From Girardinichthys multiradiatus (Eukaryota; Chordata; Actinopteri; Cyprinodontiformes; Goodeidae): a stretch of DNA of 64,000 bases. Below the pieces are notes generated by a model. It saw nothing but the letters and a program-made list of their open reading frames with translations, searched no databases and was not told the origin of the DNA. The position numbers were made by a program, and so were the translations under genes. Location of the stretch: positions 7,374,125 to 7,438,124 of the forward strand of contig NC_061801.1 in the NCBI RefSeq assembly GCF_021462225.1, read 5' to 3'. Positions 46,901 to 58,059 of this stretch are shown here, piece by piece (positions within the stretch are counted from its first letter, which is position 1; every line of letters begins with the position of its first letter).

Positions 46901-49900
46901 TGTCTCAACAGCATTTAAAGAGACGGCACCAAAACAAGTTGCTCTCAGACGCTCCTCAGAACAGGGGTAAAAGAGGAGCATGTGGAGCTACAATAACAAG
47001 AAATTTAGACCAAAGCATTGCAGTTCCACTTTATATAGACCACAGCTGAATGATTTAAGTGTAAAAAGGAAGGATTTAAAAGCATGATATGTCCCCTTTA
47101 AGTCACTTTGTAACTAGTTTGGCAGTATGTTTAGGCCTATTGTCCATTTAGAAGACTCTTGCTGCCCAAGCTCCAACTTCCTGGCTTATGCCTTGAGATT
47201 TAGCTTCAATTATTCCACAATATTAATTTTTCCTTGTGATTCATCTGTTTTATGAAGTACACCAGTCTTTCAGCCATAAAACATGATGCTGCCACCCCTG
47301 TAATTAAGAGTTGGAAGCCTGCTACAAGCTTCCCCTATTATCCTCTCAATCTGACAACAATCATACATGACCAGCAATTCAACTTTAATTTCACACCGGA
47401 CATGCCTTAAAAATGAAGGTCTTTGCCCCTAAATGCATTTACAGACTGCAATCTAGCTCACTGTTACCAGCTTCAGCCAGCAACTTCCCAAGGTCTCGTT
47501 TTTGTTCTGGGTGTCAGTGAGCACATAAAATGAGCACTAAAATTCATTTATTTCTGAGACACAGAACTCCTGTCTCCTTCCTGAATGAACAACCCCAGTT
47601 CCTATGAAGTTGGGACATTGTGTAAAATGTAAATAAAAACAGAATACAATGATTTGCAAATCCAGTTCAACCTCTATGCAGTTGAATCCACTACAAAGAC
47701 ACGATATTTAATGTTCAAACTGATAAGCTTTATTGTTCTCTGTTGTCGTATTTTGCTCTTCATAATGTGCCACACATTTTCAAAGGGAGACAGGTCAGGA
47801 CTGTAGGCCAGTCAAGTACCTGCACCTTTTTTCTATGAAGCAACCCTGTTGGAAGTAGGGCTGCAGCTATCGATTATTTTAGTAATCGATTGATCTAGCC
47901 ATTATTTTGTCAATTAATGGATTAATCTAACAAGAGATACTCTTAGTAAATTATCGTAGTTCAATAATCAAGTGTTTTGAACTAAAAATAATGGCTAAAA
48001 CTTAAAAAAAAAAATTCAATGCTCAGAACATGGCATGTAAATAACAGTCTTTAAATAAAAATGCGACAAGACATTTTGTTGTATGTTGCAAGGTGTAATT
48101 GTAAAAAACGAGTACAGTTTTGTACAGTTTTGGCTTAATTACTGCTCTGAGTGGGTTGTTCTTTCAGCAAAAGGCGGGTTTCACAGTCTGTATACTCCAG
48201 TTAATGATTATTCAATTACTAAATGAGTTGATAATTATTTCAAAAGTCGATTAATCACGATTGATCCAATTGATGAGATTAATTGTTTCCGCCCTAGTTG
48301 TAACACATGCAAAATATAAATTAGCATCGTCTTGCTGAAATAATCGGGACGTCCCTGAAAAAGACATTGCTTGGATGGCAGCAGATGTTGCTCCCAAACC
48401 TTTATGTACCTTTCAGCATTAATGGTGCCTTCACAGATGTCCAAGTTACCAATGCCATGGACACTAACGCACCCCTACACCATCAAAGATGCTGACCTTT
48501 GAACTTAGCACTGATAACAACCTTTTCCTCTTTGGCCCGGAGGACATGACATCCATGATTTCCAATAACAGTTTGAAATGTGGACTCATCAGACCACAGC
48601 ACACTTTCTGTTTTGTGTCAGTGCATTTCAGAGAAGCGGCAGCATTTCTGGGTGTTGTTGATATGTGGTTTTTGTTTTGTGTGGTAGAGTTTTAACTTGT
48701 AGATGTAGCGACGAACTGTGTTAACTCCATTACAAAATGATGTCGGTCTTTAATGCAGTGCCTCCTGAGCGGTCAAAGTTCACAGGCAATCAATGTTGGT
48801 ATTCGGCCTTGCTGCTTACATGCGGAGATTTGTCCAGTTCCTCTGAATCTTTTGATGATATTATGGACTGTAGATGATGAAATCTTTAAACTCCTTGCAA
48901 ATGTTTTTCTTAAACTGTTGGACTATTTGCTCACAAAGTTGTTCACATTGGTGAACCTCTCCCCATCCTTGCTTGTGAACAACTGAGCCTATCGGGGATG
49001 CTCCTTTTATACCCAATCATGACACTCACCTGTTTCTAATTAACCCTTTCACCTGTTAAATGTTCCAAACAGGAGTTTTTTGAGCATTCCCCAACTATTC
49101 CAGTCTTTTGTTGTTTCTGTCCCAGCTTTTTCAGAACATGTTTCAAACGTCGAATTCAAAATGAGTGAATATTTGCAATAACAAAAAAATAAAGTTAATC
49201 AGTATGAACATTAAATATCTTATCTTTGTAGCGTATTCAATTACAAATAGGCTGAACAGGATTTGTAAATCCTTGTATTCTGTTTTTATTTATGTTTCAG
49301 ACAACGTCCCAACTTCACTGGAATTGGGGGTTACATGGGCTAACCATTCCTATGGAGTTGACCTGTTGCCTATAATTGTTTGAACAGATCAACGGGGCAC
49401 TTTCATGCCTCTGAAAACTGCAGGATGAATCAGACTTGAGAAGGTCCAAAATTCTCTTCCTGATATCTTGACAGATTTCCTGTGATGTCACCCAAGGAAG
49501 CACCGTGTTTGAGGTGTTGCCTTAAAATAAACCCACAGCTGTACCTCCAATTTACTCATGTTACCTAATGAGAACCTCACAAAGCCATGACATCATTAAC
49601 TGGGTTTTAAGAAACTGTTTAAAGACATAGTACTCGCCTATGTGTATGTAATTTCTAAATTTGATAAACAGTAGGTAAAAGATCTGTCTCATTCTGGCAT
49701 TTAGCACATAGAAATAATGTTGATAATCCTAACTGATCTTGAAATGGGAAAAAATTGGTCAGATTCAATTTCAGACAGTTTTATTTGGTCAGTTGGATTA
49801 AATATAATACAGATATGTTAATGAAACAAAAATGAAAGGTGAAACAGTGAAGCTGCATTAGTGAAGGTACTGAAGGTGGATAAGTTTAAGTACCTGATGT

Positions 49901-52900
49901 CAACTATCCAAAGTTTATAAGCCTTAATTAAAAATGTAAATATAATGTAGTATTAAGGAAGATTTCTTTGCACGTGTCAGGTATTGTATTTTTTTCTAAA
50001 AAGAACAACAATCCAACAGTAATTAATAAGCTGTTAATACATACTTTTGTCCAAATTTCTATTTGATATCAAAATGTTGTCATTACTGTATGATGTTTCT
50101 CATTGTGTTTCAATGTTTTTCAGGGTATATTTTCAACCTGCTGCTGTACCTCAGGAGGCTGCTGGGAGCAGGGACATCGTACTCCAGCTGCAAGCTTGAT
50201 CCACGGCCAACGGTAACGCTGCTGTCATACTGGACCTTCACAGATTCCTGCACGTAGTACAGCTTGGGAACAGTACCACCGTAGTTGATCTAATAGCACA
50301 ACAGGCACAGCATGAATAATTTCATTCAGAACATTCAAGACAAATTGTGTAGAGTTTAATGTTGTTTCTTCTCACCATGGTTCTGCAGCTAGGGTCCCCA
50401 TCAGGGTCGGTCAAGGTCCCTCCGTACACAACAGGAAGCTGGTCTGGGTCGATGTGCTTGCGCAGCACTTCCTGCCAGTTACCTGCAAACAGCCAAACCA
50501 CTTGTGAAACAAAATTGAGAACCATAGTATGCAAAGGAATTAAACAATTTGGACATAATTTGGCACATTCAGACTAATCATGGGTCTGTACATAATTCAA
50601 TATTCCAGGTGCTGGCATGACAAGTGTGATGCTGTAATACAGCAGCTGCCAGAATGTTTGAGCATCAGTCTAAAGACAGAGGACGCCAAACACAGAGAAT
50701 GCCTCATAGTGGCAATCAATAGCATTAATAATAATAAAAATACATTTTATATGAAGGCAACTTTCAAGTAACTCAAGGACAACAAACAAAAAAGATATAA
50801 GAAAACAGAAAAAATGTAAATAGTAAACCAATAATAAGATCAAACAGCAGTGAAAGCAAAACAATGCAGTTTGTTTGTGCAGTAACAGCAAATTGATATC
50901 TGAGATTACAAAAAATAAGCACGTTTAAATGGATGGGTTTTGAGTTGAGATTTAACTGAGGACAGAGAGTCAGGATCACAGATGTGTGGCAGAAGACGGT
51001 TCCAAAGACAGGGAGCTATGTGAGAGAATGGTTGTCAAACGGGCAGAAGGTGTGACAGGAAGGAAGGAAGAAGAAGAAGAGCGAAAAGTTTGGGCGGGCG
51101 TGTAATAGCAAAGAAGATCAGTGAGGCAAGGAGGTGCCAAGTTATAGAGATCTTTGAAAGTCAGAAGGAAAGTCTTGAAACCAATGTGATATTTGATGGG
51201 TAACCAGTGAAGATGTTTAAGAATGGAAGTATTGTGTTCAAAGGAGGAGGTTCTGGTAATGACTCGGGTAGCTGTGTTCTGGACAAGTTGAAGTTTGTGA
51301 AGGATTTTGTGAGTAGGACCTGAAAGAAAGGAGTTACATGTGCAATGATGGGGATATCTGAGGTGTTGGGTGTTATAGATGGAAGGAGATGGTTGATGTT
51401 TTGAAAGGTGGAAATATGCAGGCCGAGTGATGTTGCTGATATGGTGTTCGAATGATGGAGTAGTGTCGAGGATGACTCTTGACTTGAGGGGAAGAAGGAA
51501 CTGAAAAATCACTGATTGTAATTGTGAGGCTGTTGCATTTGGTTTCAGTGGACTTGGTGCCAACAAGATGAAATTCAGTTTCCCTCCAGTTAAGTTTGAG
51601 GAGGTTTTGATTAAGCCATGATTTGATTTTAATGAGAATAAGACCAAGTGTGATTAGAAATGGTGTCAAATGCTACACTGAAGTCAGATCCAAGAGGTTG
51701 GACTTTTATCAGCAGTCATAAAAGTCAAGAGTCTACTGCAATCAGAAGATCATTGGTCATTTACTTCTACCGGCACATGACCGAGTTTGACAAGGCCCAT
51801 TTCAGAATCAGAATCAGAATCAGAAAAGCTTTATTGCCAAGTACGTTTTTGGACATACAAGGAATTTGTTTTGGCGTAGTCGGTGCAATACAGTATAAAT
51901 TAAACAGTATAAACATATCTACAATATAATATAAATATATATTTGCCAAGGTACGTCCCAAACTTGGGCAATCCATGAGAGTGCCACAAAAATAAAAAAC
52001 ACATAAAGCACAAAACGTCAGGCGGGCAACACGGAGGTAGACCTGACGAGGCAAGTGTTCTGTCACTGGCGATTCAATAGAGGAAGCAGGTGGCCCAGAG
52101 CTCTGGAGCTCTGAGGCTCTGAAGCAAGGCTTGGGCCTTGGAGTTTGGGGGCAGGTGAGGACTATGGCGAAGAGTGTGCTCTGGAATACGCCCGGCACAT
52201 GGTTTGGGATGTTATAAATGGTGGTGAGGTTGGACCCAAGTGCAGACAGGAGAATAGCAGTCTTATGTTGGTGTGATTAATCAGAGAAAAGAAAACGCTG
52301 CTGGGGAAGGATCTGACTAACCAAAACTAAAAGATTAACATTAAGAATCCAAACCAATACACTAAGAGCAGAACACAAGAAAGAACTAATAAACTGAACA
52401 ACTGGTATGGAACACCTGGTGTGACAATAATGGAAATCCAAAATAATCCAATTACAAAAATAAGTGAAAACACAAACACCCGCAGACCATAACATTTGGT
52501 TGTTTCCTACCTGACCTACAACAAAGTGCGGCAAATTGCTGTGAAATGCCAGAAGGATCAAAGGCGTGTGACTTTTCACGTATCTTTGACATGTAAAACG
52601 CATGTTGTTTGCACGTAAACATTGAAATGTTCGCACGTAATCAATGCCTCAGTGACACCCAAAGAACATGTCAAAGACACTTGAAAAGGATCAATACATA
52701 AACATATATCTCACGTATACTGTATTTTAAATGCATTTGAAGTCTTTGTATTATGCTCTAATTCTATTTATTTGGGTTCTGATCCTTATTTAAGCCAGTT
52801 AATTCTAATAAAATATGACAAATTATGATCCCTGATCATACCAAAATAACTCTAATCAACCTGCTGCTGGAAGATATAATTTATTAAAGTTGCATAACAA

Positions 52901-55900
52901 CAATTCCTTACTGTAGACTATAAGTAGATTAAAGAAAATCACTTTAAATTCCTGGCTGTCAAAGAGGGTACAAAATAATCCCCTAGTGGGCACCAAGTTA
53001 TGCATGGTCATTATAGAACCAGCAGCATTTTGACCTCACAAGATCAGTAAAAATCTTTTTTTTTTTTCCAATATTAAAACACTTGTCTCCCGATTCTGGC
53101 AATAAAAAGATATTACACTCATACTGCCAATCTCGGTCTGGGGAAATCAATATATTTGTTCTTTTTTCAAAGACGTTAAACAGATCCAGTGAAAGATCAG
53201 AAACTATTCATGGACAGCTCTCCGATTTCCCGTCACATTAGTTTTACTGAACTTGGTTGATTTAAAAAATATTAGGCCAAATTAAAGATTCACAATAAAA
53301 TTCAATAAATAGGAAGGAGAATGTAGTTTCACTGTATTTGTTTTGTAATCATGAGATTATCTCACAATTTGGTGCTAATACCTTAAACAAAAAATCAGTT
53401 TCAGATTATTACTTTTTTGCATTATTAATATGTTGATTTAATTTAAAAAAATGGACAAAACCAGTAACTAATATAATTTAAAATAAAGAATAATACATAT
53501 GAGCATTAAACAGCACAATATCAAGAATGTCCTTGTTTGAAGAGATCTTACTTCCTAAAACCATGATTTTCCGTCGTGTTTCCTCACACAGAAAGTGTTT
53601 GATCAGGTTGTAGGCCATCGGAAACAATTTGGGAGCTGCAGCAAAAAAAACAAAAAACACCTCAACTTAAAAACACAACTTGGAGGGCAAAGAGACATTT
53701 TGCAAATCAGCTGATGTACCTTTAATGAGAAGCACCCTTTTTAGCCCCTCAGGATAGTTTTCTTCATACATGGTGAGGATCTGCAGCACATTAAGAGGTG
53801 TTTACACACAGCCTGAGTGTATCAGAGACATGATGTAATGGATGTTAGAGCGCACACCAAACCTCCCCATAAGTCTCAATAGCAGGTTTCCAAATGTGCT
53901 TCAGTCCTAATCCTTCACAGTCATAAATCAGAGTGATGGACTCGATGTTCTTCCCAAGCTGGGACGGAGAGAACAGGAAATGTTTAGAGCAAGAGACAAG
54001 GAGAGGAGGAGAGGAAATATGAGGAGAATGGAAGCAGAATGGAAAGAGAGAAACAGGAGCAGGATACAGGAGACAGCAGGAAAGGGAACAACAGAATGGG
54101 TAGATGGTGAAGACAAAACAAGAGTAGATTAAACAAAAAGTGATCAAGAAAGAAATATCGAAAAACAAAGTTTGAAGCAGGAAAGAAAAAGCAGCAGTGA
54201 TGCTATCTTGGGGTTGGGGTGAAGAAGTTTGAGGTTAAGTTCCTTGGGAGCCACACTTCTAAATCTACTGGCCCTCCTACTGAAGCAGGCGCTCATTTGC
54301 ATTTTATTTTTATGCATGATGTAAAAGAGGAAAGGGCCATCCGGTTTTAGGACCACCCATCCATCTTTATACCCACAAGGTTGCTGTTGGGCTCGTGTCT
54401 CCAGCAGTCACTAGGCAAGAGGCGGGACAAACCGTGGACAAGTCACCACCACTGGCCAACACAGAGGCACATAGGTCACACAACCATGCACATGGACATC
54501 AACACCAAAGTGAAAATTTTGAGCGGCCAGTTAACCCAACACAAATGTTTTTTGACTGCGAGAGGAAGCAAAATGTATTTCTTAATTTATATCAATAGTT
54601 TCTTTTTAGTCCTTTATAGTGCCTCTTTTTGAATGTCTGTCACTCACTCCTGCCCTACCCTGAAATGCCATCAGAATCACACATTTACATAAAAAAGTGG
54701 AGTGGGGAAGTGCAGAAGCTTTTAAAAATCCCAAACCTCTTTCACAAAACATTTAGGTCATATACAATCAAAGACAAGCCACCTCTGAGCGCCCTCTCCA
54801 CATCCAGAAAGCACAAGTGAAGACAGCAATATCAGGCATAGGTGTGAGTTTTCAGAAATGGACATAATGGGACATCCATGCTGGCAATACGCCTAAAAGC
54901 TGCATCTGAAGTCTCTCGTACCATTCCATTTAAAATAATAATAGCGGACGAACTCAGTGTAGCGATCCTGTGTTTGGTTCCTTTCTAACGTAAGTGACAT
55001 ATCTCACCTTCTTACACTATTTGGAGGCAACCCCTACTTGTATAAAGACAGCGAAACGGGAAGGTGGACAGTAGAAGAGGAATAAAGGAGACAAGGGAGA
55101 ATAATAGTAAGTACAGGAGGAGACATGAGAGGAGAACTTGTTCCAGACCTTCTCAGACTGCCTCTGACACTCTCGCTGCAGCGTCTCAATGTGTCTGATC
55201 TTGGTCTTCAGGAAGTCCTGTTTGGTTGCTGACAGCAGCAGTCCTTTGGGGTCCAGAGGACCAATCACATCGTACCAGATGGGACTCCCCTCTCGATCGT
55301 AGCCACACATCCCACCGGATACATACTTCTCAATCACCTTGAGAAGAAAAGTGTGAGCGTCAACAAACTGGTGTCTGAAACGATGCCGGTTGTTCTACAG
55401 AAAATCTTCGGATTGGCAGGAATAAAGTGGCAGGCATCACAAACACCGAGCAAAAAGGAAAAACACAATCACTTACCTCTGGAGGTTTCCAGTCAGTTAT
55501 GATGGTGTCCACTTTCATCTGCTTCCTGAACTCCACATGCTGTAAGAAGATAAGAGTGTCTACAAAAACCGGGAAGTAACACTAATGAACAAAAACAGAG
55601 GAGACAGAGTCTTGTAAATATCATGGTGTTAGAATCTGGTTTATCATTATCTTTTTAAACTAGCTTGTGCTCTTTGTACAAAAGAAGACAAAAAAGTTGA
55701 ATGTCTGGAAAGTACAGCCTGTAAGTTGTTTATATTCTGTTCTTCTATAACCACTAACTTTTACTTATTTTAATGGTTTTTATGTAACAAATCAACACAG
55801 AGTGCTGCATATTTGTGAAGTGGACTGAAAAGGATGCATGGCTTTATGAATAAATAAAAATCTGAAAAGTGTGGTGTGCATTTGAATTCCTCCCTGCCTA

Positions 55901-56360
55901 CTCTAATACCCCTGTATACAACCAAATGCCTTCAGAAATGACCTTAGTAGACAGAATCCACCTGTGTGTATTAACCTTATTAAAAGTTCGACAAAGGCTC
56001 AGAGGTTTGCTTAGACAACATGAGTGAACAACCGAGGAACACAGCAGACAGCTCAGGGATAAAGTCACAAGTTCAATAATGGAGGCCAAAAGCAAAGAAC
56101 CGTTGAGAAATTCTTGTTTAATTATTAACAGTGCTACATATTATATAACCTCTATGTGTACTCTCCAGGTAACGTCAATAAAGTAAACAGTTATAGATGT
56201 TACAAGAATGCAATGGATTGAAAACAGCAATCTAGGAGAAATGTTAAGCAGTAAGGCAAAGGTAAGATCTTAAGCCGAGTGTGGGACTTAAAGCTGGCAG
56301 ATCACAAAGACCTTACCTTTCTGATCATGTTTTCTGATTTCTGAACATTGAAGTTACGAG
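40805..56360 (-). CDS. SEC14-like lipid-binding protein (SEC14L2/3/4 group), 5' end outside window
   Basis: Join on the minus strand of 56360-56317, 55539-55477, 55337-55149, 53958-53863, 53780-53720, 53635-53552, 50482-50376, 50289-50150, 42551-42382 and 40935-40805. All seen junctions are GT-AG with matching phases, giving 360 residues and a TGA stop. Human SEC14L2 has 403 residues, so roughly the first 45 are missing. The CRAL-TRIO lipid-binding domain ([38 protein letters not shown]) is followed by a C-terminal GOLD domain ([32 protein letters not shown]). Known for the family: cytosolic binding or transfer of hydrophobic ligands such as tocopherol, squalene and phospholipids. Which of the vertebrate members 2, 3 or 4 this matches cannot be settled here. 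Confidence 0.88.
41095..41250 (-). mobile_element. SINE-like retroposon, truncated reverse copy
   Basis: TTATTCCATAGTGGAGCGCA, GGACAGGTCACCAGTCCATC and GACACACAGGACAAA match the family at 35514; the 5' half is missing. It lies in the last intron of the SEC14-like gene. Confidence 0.75.
42382..42551 (-). CDS. SEC14-like gene exon (GOLD domain)
   Basis: 170 bp: [20 protein letters not shown] then [20 protein letters not shown] and [16 protein letters not shown]. WQFxSDGADVGFG and LVPEDGTLTC are GOLD-domain signatures of SEC14L proteins. The acceptor is CCCTCCCAG and the donor GTCT/GTGAGT. Confidence 0.92.
42963..43195 (+). repeat. Interspersed repeat (GCGCCAATTCACAACA family) fused to SINE-like 3' end
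   Basis: First part: AATTCAGTTTTATTTGTATT, GCGCCAGTTCACAACATATG and TCATCTCAAGGCACTTTACA, shared with 16223-16462. From 43097 the sequence changes to GATGGACTGGCGACCTGCCC and ends in GGATGGAC-type short repeats, the end of the SINE-like family. Confidence 0.7.
44187..44861 (+). pseudogene. RTE-type LINE endonuclease part
   Basis: Open for 224 codons: AP-endonuclease region with [46 protein letters not shown], then [15 protein letters not shown]. An in-frame stop at 44859-44861 ends it; more endonuclease code lies upstream from about 44075 in a broken frame. Confidence 0.82.
45120..46381 (+). pseudogene. RTE-type LINE reverse transcriptase part, frameshifted
   Basis: Two overlapping frames (45120-45770 and 45746-46381) together carry [45 protein letters not shown] and [20 protein letters not shown], which are the RT core motifs. 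Odd points: CVP in place of RVP after KKAFH, and QGPSSPVLF in place of the usual QGCPLSPVLF, so an essential motif is damaged. Confidence 0.82.
47588..49332. mobile_element. Non-autonomous DNA element with long inverted repeats, superfamily unclear
   Basis: The left end (AGTTCCTATGAAGTTGGGAC near 47600) and the right end (GTCCCAACTTCACTGGAATT near 49307-49327) are inverted repeats, and further in ACAGAATACAATGATTTGCA pairs with TGTAAATCCTTGTATTCTG. The interior has no intact frame. The unit is about 1.3 kb without the nested MITE. It lies in the SEC14-like 7.6-kb intron. Confidence 0.75.
47856..48296. mobile_element. hAT-like MITE inserted in a larger TIR element
   Basis: Starts TAGGGCTGCAGCTATCGATT and ends TTTCCGCCCTA. 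Flanks GTTGGAAG and GTTGTAAC match at 6 of 8 positions, a worn target duplication. Interior rich in ATCGATTA-like motifs. It interrupts the element at 47588-49332. Confidence 0.72.
49333..50149. other. SEC14-like intron, nothing recognised
   Basis: AT-rich sequence between the TIR element and the exon at 50150; no frame or repeat identified. Confidence 0.5.
50150..50289 (-). CDS. SEC14-like gene exon (start of GOLD domain)
   Basis: 140 bp: [20 protein letters not shown], then [20 protein letters not shown], ending in a split arginine codon. It matches the SEC14L linker plus the first GOLD strands. The acceptor is GCTATTAG and the donor TGAG/GTACAG. The next intron is 7.6 kb and full of transposons. 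Confidence 0.9.
50376..50482 (-). CDS. SEC14-like gene exon (end of CRAL-TRIO)
   Basis: 107 bp: [20 protein letters not shown] then [16 protein letters not shown]. The [14 protein letters not shown] segment closes the lipid-binding domain. The acceptor is TGTTTGCAG and the donor ATG/GTGAGA. The intron before it spans 50483-53551. Confidence 0.92.
50930..51660 (-). mobile_element. LINE fragment: C-terminal part of an L2-type reverse transcriptase
   Basis: A 223-codon open stretch on the minus strand (51647-50976) contains [20 protein letters not shown] and [20 protein letters not shown], the thumb and C-terminal region common to fish L2-type LINEs, then a serine-rich PARLTTI part. No catalytic FADD box is present, so it is a truncated copy. 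It is a different family from the LINE at 27750. Confidence 0.8.
51799..51950 (-). mobile_element. 3' tail fragment of the L2/CR1-type LINE
   Basis: Read on the minus strand this repeats the LINE end at 30810-30955: a stretch including TACGCCAAAACAAATTCCTT, the AATAAAGCTTT signal and repeated TTCTGA units. It is 5'-truncated, as usual for LINE insertions. It lies in the large SEC14-like intron between 50483 and 53551. Confidence 0.88.
51951..53551. other. SEC14-like intron, partly repeat-like
   Basis: 51951-52480 (for example TGGTGAGGTTGGACCCAAGT) looks like retroelement-derived sequence but I cannot name it. 52650-53550 is AT-rich with no recognised content. Confidence 0.4.
53552..53635 (-). 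CDS. SEC14-like gene exon
   Basis: 84 bp: [20 protein letters not shown] then RRKIMVLG plus one base. The APKLFPxAYNLIKxFL stretch is a family hallmark. The acceptor is TTGCTGCAG and the donor GGAA/GTAAGA. Confidence 0.92.
53720..53780 (-). CDS. SEC14-like gene exon
   Basis: 61 bp: [20 protein letters not shown] plus one base. YEENYPE is typical of CRAL-TRIO proteins. The acceptor is GTGCTGCAG and the donor AAAG/GTACAT. Confidence 0.9.
53863..53958 (-). CDS. SEC14-like gene exon (CRAL-TRIO lipid pocket)
   Basis: 96 bp, 32 codons, phase 0. It encodes [20 protein letters not shown] and then [23 protein letters not shown] is one of the most conserved stretches of the family. The acceptor is CGTCCCAG before 53958 and the donor GAG/GTTTGG after 53863, also a weak donor. 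Confidence 0.92.
53965..54190 (+). repeat. Purine-rich low-complexity intron stretch
   Basis: GAGAGGAGGAGAGGAAATAT and similar, directly upstream (in transcript sense) of the SEC14-like exon at 53863-53958. On the transcript strand it is a very long pyrimidine tract, which could strengthen that exon's acceptor. Confidence 0.6.
54390..54572 (-). mobile_element. SINE-like retroposon, diverged reverse copy
   Basis: Diverged copy of the same family: CTAGGCAAGAGGCGGGACAA, GACAAGTCACCACCACTGGC, then GGCCAGTTAACCCAACACAA and GACTGCGAGAGGAAGC. Intronic. Confidence 0.65.
55149..55337 (-). CDS. SEC14-like gene exon (CRAL-TRIO core)
   Basis: 189 bp, 63 codons, phase 0 at both ends. It begins [20 protein letters not shown], continues [20 protein letters not shown] and ends QRQSEK, closely matching SEC14L2-type proteins. 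The acceptor is TCTCAAG before 55337 and the donor AAG/GTCTGG after 55149, a weak donor lacking the usual A at +3. Confidence 0.92.
55477..55539 (-). CDS. SEC14-like gene exon (CRAL-TRIO)
   Basis: 63 bp, 21 codons, phase 0 at both ends. It encodes [20 protein letters not shown] plus E. The acceptor is TTCTTACAG before 55539 and the donor GAG/GTAAGT after 55477. Confidence 0.9.
55840..56075 (+). mobile_element. Tc1-like 5' fragment
   Basis: TGAAAAGTGTGGTGTGCATT, ATCCACCTGTGTGTATTAAC, CAGACAGCTCAGGGATAAAG: the 5' end and leader of the 19621-type family. It lies in the SEC14-like gene between the exons at 55539 and 56317. Confidence 0.72.
56317..56360 (-). CDS. SEC14-like gene, first exon visible in window
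   Basis: 44 bp encoding [15 protein letters not shown], the end of the CRAL-TRIO N-terminal helical region, where relatives read LRARSFDLQKSEAMLRK. The acceptor is TTCTCAG before 56360 and the donor AAAG/GTAAGG after 56317. It starts in phase 1, so at least one more exon precedes it; I could not find one in 56361-64000. Confidence 0.88.
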
Positions 56361-56814
56361 CTGAGAAGAGAAAAACAGAAGAGAGAGCATCCAGATAAGA
56401 CATTTAAAACCGGTTGGTTTCCTTCAATGAACACAGTAGACATGCAGTCATTACCTTCTGGTTTAGGAATTCTGCCTCTGCCACACTGATATCAGGAAAT
56501 GTTTCCAGATTTTCAACATTAATTACCATTTTGAGACATTTTGTTCTGTTTCAATTCTTAAGAGCAGGAAAAATACACCTTATATGAACTTATTAATTAT
56601 TACTCTGCTTTATCAGTAAGTGCAATGGAGGTAAACGTCATAAAAGGAAAATGTGCATACAAACTATCCTGGTGACTTTAAACCCAGTTAAAGAAACCAC
56701 CAATTGCACAGTCTGCTTATCCATACTTAGTGGCTAATATTTACAGATATAGTCTTTGGCCCTTCTATACTTTGGTAATTTTGGCTACATTGTGACTACG
56801 TGCAACTGAGAGAG

Positions 56815-57085
56815 AGAGAGTGAGAGTGTGTGTGTGTGTGTGTTCTAGCATTTGTTGCAGTGGAAGGCCCATTTGTCCAACATTACACTGTGAGGACCCA
56901 CTGCTTTGGGCCCCATATGGAGCAGTGCTGTTTTTGGGTTAGGGGTTTAGACTAAGGGGTGAATTGAGTTAAGGTTGAGTTTAAAGTTAGATGATAGAAA
57001 TTAATGGAAAATTAATGGAACGCAATGCAAAGTCCTTGTAAAGATAGAAAGACATAATATAGGTGTGTGTGTGTGTGTGATCATT
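56815..57085 (-). repeat. Dispersed repeat with CCCTAA-like interior, copy B
   Basis: TGTGAGGACCCACTGCTTTG, GGAGCAGTGCTGTTTTTGGG and AGTCCTTGTAAAGATAGAAA are the complement of the 13845 copy in reverse order. It is bordered by GT/GA microsatellites at 56815-56842 and 57063-57080. Confidence 0.72.
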
Positions 57086-58059
57086 GCTTTTATCTTCATG
57101 CTGTCATTGGCTGATCTGTACACACCCTCTGGGTAAGATCTGCGACACAGAAATGTTTTAAATACAGACTCACTTTCTGAAGCAAATCAAGTAAAAATCA
57201 TAGTTTAAATATGCATTTGCAGACAAAGTTGAAGCAGGGCAAAATATTTTTTATATAAATTTGTTTTTACGTTAAAGAGTTAAGGAGGCCAGATAGCTTC
57301 CTTCACTCATGGGGCACCCAACAACAAGCACAGATGAAATAGTCTTTAAAAAAATCCCAAATCAGCAATATTTACCTACATTTTTATGAGTTTTATTTAA
57401 TGTGAAACAATGCATTGTATGTGGAATGTATATTTTAGGCAATGCATATGAAGTTTCAGGATGTTGAAAAAAGGAATAACCTTGTGTTTGCAGGAACAGA
57501 GGGGATAATATGGAACCTATCAGAGTAGTACGGGCGTGTTCATCAGTAAGCTTTCAATTGAAGCGTCTGAGAGATTAGGTGCTTTTCATCATGAGTAACT
57601 TTTTTTTTCCCATAATAGAAAAATGTATATATAGTGTAATGAGCCACTGTTTCCTGAACAGCAACTTTAACACAGTTTAAAACTGTCAGTTTGTTTTTAA
57701 GGGAGGAGAGAAACTAGTCAAAGTCAATAGCCAGCGCACACACAGACCTCTGGTCACATGGTTGCTCATCGATCTCAGCGTGCATGGACTGTGGACCATT
57801 AACCCAACAGACCAGAGCTTCTAGATGCTTTTAACAGAAGCATAATTACAGCACCTGGAGTACTGAAACATTATGTTAAAGGTTGGTCTGTTTCTATGAG
57901 AGTTTCTAGGAACAGAACATCTGGAGCTGATCAGAAAGCACACCAACGTTTTTCCTTCCAGTTACTGAAAGATGAATTCTGAGGTGTAGTTGCTGCCAAA
58001 AAATACCCAAAAACTTTTTTCATCTCGATGAGACATTCACCTAAATAATCACGGACGTT
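57086..58059. other. Probable first introns or 5' flank of SEC14-like gene
   Basis: No N-terminal SEC14-like exon found; AT-rich. Confidence 0.4.

Larger units (their letters stand above)
43361..47097. mobile_element. piggyBac-like MITE with TTAA duplications, split by a LINE
   Basis: Left end AGGGGACATATCATG at 43361, right end CATGATATGTCCCCT finishing at 47097: a perfect 15-bp inverted repeat. Each end is flanked by TTAA (43357-43360 and 47098-47101), the piggyBac-type target duplication. Removing the LINE leaves about 1.0 kb of element without a recognisable transposase. It lies in the 7.6-kb SEC14-like intron. Confidence 0.88.
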
